Below, piece by piece: positions 20,071 through 27,266 of a stretch of DNA of 64,000 bases. How positions within the stretch are numbered: position 1 is the first letter of the stretch; each line of letters opens with the position of its first letter. Under the pieces are notes generated by a model, which was not told the origin of the DNA, did no database searches, and saw nothing but the letters and a program-made list of their open reading frames with translations. This DNA comes from Nostoc sp. 106C (GTDB taxonomy: Bacteria > Cyanobacteriota > Cyanobacteriia > Cyanobacteriales > Nostocaceae): positions 62,001 through 126,000 of the forward strand of contig NZ_MTAW01000145.1 of the NCBI RefSeq assembly GCF_002154725.1. Reading direction: 5' to 3'. Made by a program: the position numbers and the translations under genes.

Positions 20071-21479
20071 ATTTTCCGCCCCTCAAAGTTAGTTGGTCTT
20101 CCGCGCAGCACACCAATAGCATCTAGCAGACCTCGGCGGCTAACTTCAAACATGGGAACAAGACTAGCAATATCGTCGGCTGTTGTACCGAACCAACGTT
20201 TTCTTGGCATAGGATTCAACCAAGCAATGTAACGCACTTGTTTGTTCAGCTTCTCAAGAAATCCTTTAGTCAAATCGTAGCGTTCTTCGCTGTATCTACC
20301 ACGGGCAGCACCAGCATCACTAAAAATCAATACAGTAGATTTATTTGTGCAAACATGGGTAACAATATCACTGACTAACTCTGCTTGCTGATGATAAGGG
20401 TCGTGGTAAAGATATTCGATAGGGCAATTGTGAAAGTAGTAAATCCCAGATTTGCCCAAACGACCACCATACAAAGCTGTTTCTGACAAACGCCGTGATA
20501 GTGCGTGAAAAGGCACCATTGAACCATCTTGGTCAATTAGTAACAACAATTGTGCTTTATTCACTCGATGCGGAACTAAGACAGGTTCAAGCAATAAACC
20601 TTGGCTAACAATCTGGTTGATCGTTGCTTCTACATCTAACTCTGTTGGTGAACCTTCACGTACTGGGCGACGTAAATAGCGCCAAATTTGCTTCATTTGC
20701 CGTTCGGTTACAGGAAAATATTCAGTGGTTAGGATGAAGCAACTATGAGGAATTTCCTCATTTCTGCTGGTAGCGTTTAGGACTGCTTGAGCTACCTGTA
20801 CTTCATCTTCTATTACCTGTATAAATTCTGGCGAAATTGGCAAATTAGCCTCATTTAAAGTTACTTTAGAAACAGAGCTACTGCAATTAATGCGCTTTTC
20901 CTCAATCTTAAACTTAGCTGCCCATTTTAAACATATATATAGATAACTAAAACGTGTGATAAGTAGTAAATTCCAAGCAATCCAATCTGGTTTTTCTGTG
21001 TTTGTTGTGTCAGGTGGTTTAGAGTTGGTTAATGATGTGGGGTTTGTTGATAGATTTTGAGTTTTTGTGGGCGTAGATTGTGGTGATGGATTTTGGCTTG
21101 AAGTTTGGATTAGAGGTTGGGTTTGCTGATTTGAAATAAGACCATAACCTAAAATAATTGCTACTCCAAAACTACCTAAAATAACGTAGTCAATAATCTG
21201 AGAAATTTTTGACTGCTGAGTAGCCGGAGACAATTGTGCCTTTTGAATGGAGAACTTACCATCAATAAATTGTTTAAAGTGATATTCAAAAAGCTGCTTT
21301 TCCTCAAGAGATTTAACCCACAAAGTCTGACACAAACGCTTCAAACCAGCTGTGTCGCTCATCCCAAAGCCAGCTTGCATAGCTTGCAACACTAACTGAT
21401 ACTCATCAATGCCAAGTGGTAAGCCTGCTTCGCGCAGCCTGGTGAACAATTCTAGTAAAGGTAAATCATTCCCTTCCAC
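20067..21479 (-). CDS. vWA-domain protein of a MoxR-vWA system, with two membrane segments
   Basis: A 470-residue protein. N-terminal helical domain (about 8-75, LFTRLREAGLPLGIDEYQLV), then a membrane segment (about 95-116), a Pro/Ser/Thr-rich linker of some 50 residues, a second hydrophobic segment (about 168-186) and a C-terminal von Willebrand A domain starting near 308. The MIDAS-like motif reads LIDQDGSM rather than DxSxS; VLIFSDAGAARGRYS is the later acidic motif. vWA proteins with MoxR ATPases act as metal-dependent assembly or scaffold partners. Its start overlaps the MoxR stop by 14 bp and its stop overlaps the next start by 4 bp, so expression is coupled. Two hydrophobic stretches inside the chain are unusual for this partner. 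Confidence 0.85.
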   Translation of the reverse strand: MEGNDLPLLELFTRLREAGLPLGIDEYQLVLQAMQAGFGMSDTAGLKRLCQTLWVKSLEEKQLFEYHFKQFIDGKFSIQKAQLSPATQQSKISQIIDYVILGSFGVAIILGYGLISNQQTQPLIQTSSQNPSPQSTPTKTQNLSTNPTSLTNSKPPDTTNTEKPDWIAWNLLLITRFSYLYICLKWAAKFKIEEKRINCSSSVSKVTLNEANLPISPEFIQVIEDEVQVAQAVLNATSRNEEIPHSCFILTTEYFPVTERQMKQIWRYLRRPVREGSPTELDVEATINQIVSQGLLLEPVLVPHRVNKAQLLLLIDQDGSMVPFHALSRRLSETALYGGRLGKSGIYYFHNCPIEYLYHDPYHQQAELVSDIVTHVCTNKSTVLIFSDAGAARGRYSEERYDLTKGFLEKLNKQVRYIAWLNPMPRKRWFGTTADDIASLVPMFEVSRRGLLDAIGVLRGRPTNFEGRKM

Positions 21480-22401
21480 GGTTTTGACTCAAATAACGTA
21501 CATGATCATCCCAACTTTTCAGCAACACACCAGCATAAGGAATCTTACCTTCAAGTTTTGCCAGCACTTCATCTTCGGGATAGCGACGCAGAACGCGAAA
21601 CCAGTCAATTAATTCGCTGGTGCTTACCTTTTTACCTGCTTCCCCTTTAGATTTCCCCATTTCCTGCCTTAATAATAAGAAGCGAGTCACAGCTTTATCT
21701 AGCAAATCTTGCGATGCAGCCGGAAAGTGAGAATTGACAATTTCTCTTAACCGTTCACGGCTGGGAAATTCAACATAGTGAAACAAGCATCGTCGCAAAA
21801 ATGCATCTGGTAAATCTTTCTCATCATTGCTGGTAATCAAAACAATCGGTGCGGCTTTGGCTTCAATTTCTTGACCAGTTTCTTCAACAATAAATCTTTT
21901 TTGATCCAATTCCAGCAGCAAATCGTTAGGAAAGTCAATATCAGCTTTATCAATCTCGTCAATTAGCACCACTCTACGCTGTTCTTGCTGAAATGCTATG
22001 CCTAAAGGCCCCCAGCGCACATAAGCAGTTGGGTCATCAATTCGCTGAATTTGTTGTGCTGTCAAACGACCGGAAGCCGCAAGTTGAGCATCACGCAACC
22101 GTCCAACTGCATCGTAAGTATACAAGCCATCCCGCGCCCGACTGGTGGATTTGATGTACCAGGGTTCTAATTTTAAATCCAGTTCATAAGCAACTGCACT
22201 CGCCAGCAAAGTTTTACCACATCCCGGTTCCCCTTTCAGCAGTAGCGGACGTTCTAAGTAAATCGCCAAGTTTACTGCTTCTACCAGTTCAGGATGAGGT
22301 AAATAGGGATACAAAAGCTGACCATTCGCCCCTTTTTCTCCTAGCTGGGGCTGAACTTTACCTGTATATTCCAAGAATTGTCTACCTATAGTCTCAACCA
22401 T
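21466..22401 (-). CDS. MoxR-type AAA+ ATPase
   Basis: A 311-residue AAA+ ATPase of the MoxR branch, which acts as a chaperone-like remodeller together with a vWA partner. Walker A is GEPGCGKT (57-64), Walker B VVLIDEID (144-151), sensor 1 VLITSNDEKD, followed by the arginine-finger region AFLRRCLFHY. The C-terminal lid domain (about 225-290) is present. It is cytoplasmic. The start overlaps the stop of the EAD-iSTAND gene by 16 bp and its own stop overlaps the vWA start by 14 bp, which puts it in the middle of a translationally coupled operon. Confidence 0.93.
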   Translation of the reverse strand: MVETIGRQFLEYTGKVQPQLGEKGANGQLLYPYLPHPELVEAVNLAIYLERPLLLKGEPGCGKTLLASAVAYELDLKLEPWYIKSTSRARDGLYTYDAVGRLRDAQLAASGRLTAQQIQRIDDPTAYVRWGPLGIAFQQEQRRVVLIDEIDKADIDFPNDLLLELDQKRFIVEETGQEIEAKAAPIVLITSNDEKDLPDAFLRRCLFHYVEFPSRERLREIVNSHFPAASQDLLDKAVTRFLLLRQEMGKSKGEAGKKVSTSELIDWFRVLRRYPEDEVLAKLEGKIPYAGVLLKSWDDHVRYLSQNRGRE

Positions 22402-23372
22402 TCTTCCTCTTGTTCATACCAATCACAGCCAGATAGGCGACAAATTTCTCCCAAGGCGGGTTCTGGAATTCCATTATCACTATTATTCAGTATGATTTGT
22501 ACTGTTTCATCCACCTGGTCTATTAGTTTACTTGGTAGTTCATCCGCTTCATACTCTAGCCAATTAGTCAGTTCATCACCAGAAAATTCTTCAATCTTCG
22601 CTAGCTTCACAGGTTTATTTGGGTTCCAGTTAAGGTCAAGCTGTTCTGCAAAAGAAAAATTCCAGCTATTTGTACAGCCTTCATAGTCTAATAAGAACAT
22701 GAGTAATTTAAATTGGTTACTTGGTGAAGCAACTTCCCTTATTTTGGTTGTTAATGGTAGCCAAAAATCTTTGATGATCTCGTGTACAAAATCTTCCGGT
22801 AAGCAATCGACATCGTGGATAATCAATAGGACATCTTGAGTTCGCCACCATTGATAAACTCGTTCAGCAATTTCCAACTTTGAGCTTTGTCTACCTAAAC
22901 CAGTTCTACCACCAAGTTCACGCCACAAAGCTGCAATGTCACTCCTCCGACCAATGCGGCTTAATTCAATTCTGATAACTTTTCCAGTGATGAGACTAGG
23001 AACGTATTGAACTACTAACCGATTCAACAACCAGCGCTGACCATATTCTGGTGAACCGTGGATTAGGAAGGCTCCTAAAGAGTGTGCTTCAACAAATCGC
23101 CGAAATGCTCGCGTCTGTTGTCGATAGCCTAATTTCAATAAAGCACGATACACCCTTTGAGTAGATGAAGAACGCTCTAATTGATCGAGCTGCTGGGCTA
23201 ATTTATCCAGTTCTGCTTCAGTCTGCTCAATTTGCTTTTCTAGTTGAAAGCGAACGATCGCACTTGCTTCAATTCCATAACCATAGCGCAGCTCTTTTAG
23301 TTTGTCCGCTTCCAGAGCATACTGTTGCTGTAATGCATCATGTTTGTGCTGTAGGTGCTGATCTAAGGACAT
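22386..23372 (-). CDS. EAD plus inactive-STAND (iSTAND-like) adaptor protein
   Basis: A 328-residue protein, first gene of the operon. Residues 1-67 are a coiled-coil helical hairpin homologous to the tail of the caspase at 16725-17765. From about 72 an NTPase-like domain follows: the P-loop position reads HGSPEYGQRWLL (105-116), where the Lys-Ser/Thr of GxxxxGK(S/T) is replaced by Gln-Arg, while a Walker B-like strand LLIIHDVD remains. This is the picture of an inactive STAND module serving as an adaptor, rather than an active ATPase. C-terminal residues 280-328 are acidic. The overlap with moxR (16 bp) shows coupling. Assignment as iSTAND is from memory of that family and needs a profile search. 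Confidence 0.75.
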   Translation of the reverse strand: MSLDQHLQHKHDALQQQYALEADKLKELRYGYGIEASAIVRFQLEKQIEQTEAELDKLAQQLDQLERSSSTQRVYRALLKLGYRQQTRAFRRFVEAHSLGAFLIHGSPEYGQRWLLNRLVVQYVPSLITGKVIRIELSRIGRRSDIAALWRELGGRTGLGRQSSKLEIAERVYQWWRTQDVLLIIHDVDCLPEDFVHEIIKDFWLPLTTKIREVASPSNQFKLLMFLLDYEGCTNSWNFSFAEQLDLNWNPNKPVKLAKIEEFSGDELTNWLEYEADELPSKLIDQVDETVQIILNNSDNGIPEPALGEICRLSGCDWYEQEEEWLRL

Positions 23373-23900
23373 CCACTTCCTGTTTTAGGTAAAAATCCTT
23401 ACTCAAAACGAATATCCAGATTATCGAGGTGGCAATTTAGTGACTTGCGCTCTGTTTCACAATCTGAAACATCCCTCTGTGGCTAGATGTCATTTATATA
23501 GTTACTTCAATCAGTAATTTACCATTTCCAGACAAAAGTATTACGGGGCACCTACAAGCTGCTCGATGTCTTCATGAAGCTAGGAATCTGAGTATTTCCA
23601 TTTCTCTGTGTTTAAGCTTGCATAAATTCTTGATCCCCGACCGATAAATATACAGGTTGGATGTTTTAACTTTTTTACAAAGAAGTACTAATAACACCAA
23701 TTCTCTCAAATTTGGCAACAGATTCAAACTTATAAACCTAGATGCTGCCGGATTTAGGTAATTAAGAATTATGAAGTAAGAATTACGAATTACGAATTGG
23801 GATCGCTTGGGCTTGATTGCAATTATATGGAATGCAGCCGCATTTAGCCGATAACTACTTCCAACCTGAATCACGCTTATCTATATACGAAGAGAATATT
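23373..23900. other. Divergent intergenic region upstream of the MoxR operon
   Basis: About 530 bases that must hold the promoter of the EAD-iSTAND/MoxR/vWA operon and of the gene at 23901. A degenerate repeat (AATTAAGAATTATGAAGTAAGAATTACGAATTACGAATT, split here as several TACGAATT/AAGAATT units near 23760-23798) is visible. No gene is supported; short open frames on both strands lack starts and family likeness. Confidence 0.5.
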
Positions 23901-24659
23901 ATGTTAGCTAACAACACTGATGAAGTTATCCAATATCTAGATGCTATTATTGCCGAAGCTATAGAAGAACGTAGTCGCAGAGGATTTTTTGCTGCACTCT
24001 ATCGTCAAGTAACTTTGAAAGTGAAGATAGGGATTAAACATGGCTTTTTTGACGATGCAGCCAGAATGGAGGAATTCACTACGCAATTTGCTAATCGTTA
24101 CTTTCATGCTTTGGACGATTATCAAAAAAATATAAAATCAACCCGCAGCTGGCAGATAACATTCGACGCAGTGCAAAAACCAGATTTACTAATTGCGCAA
24201 CACTTACTGCTGGCAATTAACGCTCATATTAATTTAGATTTAGGTATTGTAGCTGCCGAACTTTGCCCTGGTGATAAACTTCAAACTCTCCAAGATGACT
24301 TTATTAAAATTAACGCCATCCTCAGTGATTTGCTTGAGCCTGTCGAGTTAGTTCTTGGGCAACTGTCACCTCTAATTGAGATATTGGACAAGTTTGGCGG
24401 CAAAAAAGATGAAATCATCTTCAATTTTAGCATTCGGAAAGCTCGTCAGGAAGCTTGGAATAATGCGAAAATTTTGGCTTATCAAACGTTTGATGTCCAA
24501 CAAGCGATCATCAAATTAATGGATAGCAAAGTTGCATTTCTCGGTCACGCGATCACTAATCCAAGTCGTACTTTTGATCGAGCGTTAGACCTGATTAAAA
24601 AATCTGAGAGTGATGATATTATTACTATTATCAATGCTTTGAATAGTATTGTTGATTGA
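23901..24659 (+). CDS. DUF5995-like alpha-helical protein
   Basis: A 252-residue, mostly helical, acidic cytoplasmic protein. I chose the ATG at 23901 because AAGAGAA lies just upstream and the residues before it in the longer frame (from 23817) look unrelated to the fold. The N-terminal EVIQYLDAIIAEA...GFFAALYRQVTLKVKIGI and the middle DLLIAQHLLLAINAHINLDLGI with conserved His, Asn and Asp resemble DUF5995 as I recall it. Those polar residues in a helix (HLLLAINAHINLDLG) could bind a metal. Function unknown. It is divergent from the MoxR operon and probably unrelated. Confidence 0.75.
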   Translation: MLANNTDEVIQYLDAIIAEAIEERSRRGFFAALYRQVTLKVKIGIKHGFFDDAARMEEFTTQFANRYFHALDDYQKNIKSTRSWQITFDAVQKPDLLIAQHLLLAINAHINLDLGIVAAELCPGDKLQTLQDDFIKINAILSDLLEPVELVLGQLSPLIEILDKFGGKKDEIIFNFSIRKARQEAWNNAKILAYQTFDVQQAIIKLMDSKVAFLGHAITNPSRTFDRALDLIKKSESDDIITIINALNSIVD

Positions 24660-25151
24660 ATATATTACAAACAAAAATATAGTGGGCATTAAGGTGAATT
24701 TACATACCCGACTGCTTGAAGAAGTCGGGTATCTGAACAGCCATTTCTGCTTAAGTAGTAATATCTAGTCATTCATACACCAAACTAATAAAATTGGTAT
24801 CAGTCTGACAATAAAAAATGTCTGGTGTATAAAAAGATATTTAAATGCTGCCAACAGTTCGGGAAAAAAGCTTTTATTCCCATATCGGGAAATTTTAACA
24901 CAGGAGTTATTTGGGCTAAAACCATTACCAAAGAAAAGTTTACAGCATTTACATCTATTATCTCACTAGTGTTATATCTTAGAGCGATCGCCACGGTAAG
25001 CTAGGCTAATGCTTGACGAACATTTATTGAAAATATTTTACTGTTTCATTAGACATGAGAATAAAAAATTAAAAAAAACTAGGTATTACGCATTTTGAAC
25101 TGAATTACCTGTATGTTTGTTGTGTTTAACAATGCACAAACAAAAAAATTT
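24660..25151. other. Intergenic region with a hairpin repeat
   Basis: About 490 bases. It contains the hairpin described separately at 24704-24732; the remainder is AT-rich. A 64-codon minus-strand open frame (24800-24994) has no ribosome binding site and is not called. No RNA gene seen. Confidence 0.5.
24704..24732. repeat. Dispersed hairpin repeat (CCCGACT...AGTCGGG), copy 1
   Basis: Perfect 10-base arms ATACCCGACT and AGTCGGGTAT enclose GCTTGAAGA-type loop sequence, followed by ATCTGAACAGC. A second copy lies at 26086-26118 with the same core and the same trailing ATCTGA. It sits just after the stop of the DUF5995-like gene. Confidence 0.8.
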
Positions 25152-26003
25152 ATGAATCTTAGAGAAATTGGTCAGGTTACTGTTCAACTGTTAACGCAGT
25201 TTGGGCTGAAGTTGATAGGCGCTATTGTATTGTGGATTATCGCCCAGCGATTGATTGACTTTGGGCTGAAGTTAGTACGACGCGCTTTCCGCAACCAAAA
25301 TGTTGAGCCAACACTGATTAACTATCTTCTAAATATCATTTCAGTAACGCTGAGAATTGTTCTAGTTGTAGCAATTCTCGGTTTCTTCGGTGTTGAAACC
25401 ACCTCTTTTGCTGCATTATTAGCAGCAGTAGGTATAGCTATTGGAGCCGCCTGGGGTGGGCTGTTGGCTAACTTTGCAGCAGGTGCGTTTTTAATTGTTT
25501 TTCGACCATTTAACGTTGGTGATTTTATCACTGCAGCAGGTGTGACGGGAACTGTTACAGATATAGGGCTGTTTACCACTAATATCACTACACCTGATAA
25601 CGTCTTGACGATTGTCGCAAATAATAAAATCTTTTCTGACAATATCCAAAATTTTTCTGCCAATCCTTACCGTCGAGTTGACCTAGTAGCCCAACTGCAT
25701 CACACTGTTAATCATAACGATGCGATCGCACGGTTGAAAGCCAAAATCAGCACAATTCCTAACGTTCTCTCCAGCCCAGCACCAGATGTAGAAATTATCG
25801 AGTTTAACATGGCAGGGCCAGTACTAGCAGTACGTCCTTATTGCAATAATGCCCATTACTGGCAAGTGTACTTCGACACCAATAAAGTTATACGTGAAAC
25901 CTTTGGCGAAGCCGGGTATCCAGTTCCCGAACATCGGTATTCAGTTAGCAGTTTATCACCCAACGGAATCGATCCAATAATTCCAGCATCTATTAATAGT
26001 TGA
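25152..26003 (+). CDS. Small-conductance mechanosensitive channel (MscS family)
   Basis: A 283-residue MscS-type channel from the ATG at 25152; a start at 25113 would add 13 residues. MscS channels open under membrane tension to release solutes after osmotic downshift. Three hydrophobic segments are followed by the pore helix region AAVGIAIGAAWGGLLANFAAGAFLIVFRPFNVGDFI, the classic TM3 with alternating Ala/Gly and the RPFNVGDFI motif starting the beta domain. The cytoplasmic cage domain extends to ~270 (VEIIEFNMAGPVLAVRPYC...). Length fits the short MscS type. A terminator follows at 26037-26072. The osmoprotectant transporter nearby (31.5-33.9 kb) suggests related physiology but not a shared operon. 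Confidence 0.93.
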   Translation: MNLREIGQVTVQLLTQFGLKLIGAIVLWIIAQRLIDFGLKLVRRAFRNQNVEPTLINYLLNIISVTLRIVLVVAILGFFGVETTSFAALLAAVGIAIGAAWGGLLANFAAGAFLIVFRPFNVGDFITAAGVTGTVTDIGLFTTNITTPDNVLTIVANNKIFSDNIQNFSANPYRRVDLVAQLHHTVNHNDAIARLKAKISTIPNVLSSPAPDVEIIEFNMAGPVLAVRPYCNNAHYWQVYFDTNKVIRETFGEAGYPVPEHRYSVSSLSPNGIDPIIPASINS

Positions 26004-26036
26004 GACTGCGTTACAAAACCAAAGAATATAAATGAG

Positions 26037-26072
26037 AAAGTAGGTAAAGAATAATACTTTACCTACTTTTTT
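26037..26072 (+). terminator. Rho-independent terminator after mscS
   Basis: Perfect 13-base arms AAAGTAGGTAAAG and CTTTACCTACTTT with a 7-base loop, followed by a run of T. Located 33 bp after the mscS stop. Confidence 0.85.
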
Positions 26073-26085
26073 ATCTCAAAAATTT

Positions 26086-26118
26086 AGATTCCCGGCTTCT
26101 TCAAGAAGTCGGGAATCT
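26086..26118. repeat. Dispersed hairpin repeat (CCCGGCTTCTT...AAGTCGGG), copy 2
   Basis: Arms of 16 bases with a single mismatch around a central C form a 33-base near-perfect palindrome starting AGATTCCCGG and ending CGGGAATCT. The core matches the copy at 24704-24732, and both are followed by TGA(A/G)CA. Confidence 0.8.
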
Positions 26119-26280
26119 GAGCATTTAAATTAGAGTAAAATTTACTACTATAATTTTAAGTAATAATCCTTAATAAGGTGAAGTTTGTGTAAACTTGGTT
26201 TCCATTTCTGAAACGAACCTGACAAAAGGTGTAGAGAGAGGTTAGCTTAACTGTAAATCACAAGCCGCAACCAAGCAGCT

Positions 26281-27231
26281 ATGGTAAAAGAATTAGCAAT
26301 TCGTACCTCTGGACTGACTAAGCAATTCGATCGACACGTTGCCGTCAATGAAGTTGATTTGGAGATCCAAGCAGGTGAAGTATACGGATTAATTGGGCCG
26401 AATGGCGCAGGTAAAACAACTCTCATCCGTATGTTAGCAGCCGCAGAGGAGCCAACTACGGGTGAGATTTATATTAATGGCGATCGCTTAGTACGTGACA
26501 AAAGCAACCCCACCCTCAAGCGTCGTCTTGGCTACTTACCTGATGATTATCCACTGTATGAGGATCTGACAGTCTGGGATTACCTAGATTATTTTGCGCG
26601 GCTATATCGCTTGCGGGAACCTCGGCGCACTCAACGTCTGCATGAAGTGTTGGAACTGATACAACTTGGTAATAAGCGTAATAGCTTAATTTCTACACTG
26701 TCGCGGGGGATGAAGCAGCGTTTGAGTTTAGCGCGCACCATTATTCACGAACCGATTTTACTGCTGTTAGATGAACCTGTGTCTGGTCTTGACCCAATCG
26801 CCAGAATGCAATTCCGTGAAATCATCAAAGCTTTGCAAGAAGCTGGAATGACAATATTGATTTCCTCCCACGTCCTCAGTGACTTAGCAGAACTTTGTAC
26901 TTCTGTGGGAATTATGGAACTTGGCTTCTTAGTAGAAAGTGCCTCACTACAACAACTTTACCAGCGGCTATCTAAGCAACAAATAGTGTTATCAACTTTG
27001 GGGAAACTAGAGGCACTTTTGAGTGAATTAAAAAATCATCCTTTGGTGGAAGAGTGGGAAGTAATACCAGGAAAAAACAGCGCACGAGTGAACTTTTCTG
27101 GCAAACAAGAAGATTGTGCAGAGTTATTGCGATCGCTTATTCAAGCTGGTATTCCAGTAACTGATTTTCACTGCACTCAAGAAGACTTAGAAACTATCTT
27201 CCTGAAATTAGGGCACAAACAAGCATCTTGA
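26281..27231 (+). CDS. ABC-2 transporter ATP-binding protein
   Basis: A 316-residue ATPase for the two permease genes that follow. Walker A GPNGAGKTT, a Q-loop-like region LGYLPDDYPLYEDLTV, signature LSRGMKQRLSLART (here LSRGMKQ instead of LSGGQ), Walker B LLLLDEPVSGLDP and the H-loop SSHVLSD are present. A C-terminal ~95-residue extension resembles that of the drug/Na+ or bacitracin exporter ATPases. Stop and next start are 35 bp apart. No ligand-binding protein is nearby, so export is likely; substrate unknown. Confidence 0.93.
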   Translation: MVKELAIRTSGLTKQFDRHVAVNEVDLEIQAGEVYGLIGPNGAGKTTLIRMLAAAEEPTTGEIYINGDRLVRDKSNPTLKRRLGYLPDDYPLYEDLTVWDYLDYFARLYRLREPRRTQRLHEVLELIQLGNKRNSLISTLSRGMKQRLSLARTIIHEPILLLLDEPVSGLDPIARMQFREIIKALQEAGMTILISSHVLSDLAELCTSVGIMELGFLVESASLQQLYQRLSKQQIVLSTLGKLEALLSELKNHPLVEEWEVIPGKNSARVNFSGKQEDCAELLRSLIQAGIPVTDFHCTQEDLETIFLKLGHKQAS

Positions 27232-27266
27232 TTTGATATCACTTCCCCGCTTGGAGAATTTTTCCT

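Noticed and set aside
23572-23874. 100-codon minus-strand frame overlapping the start of the DUF5995-like gene
   Set aside because: Lies in repeat-bearing intergenic DNA, low-complexity product, no likely start.
24800-24994. 64-codon minus-strand frame after the DUF5995-like gene
   Set aside because: No ribosome binding site, no family, AT-rich intergenic composition.
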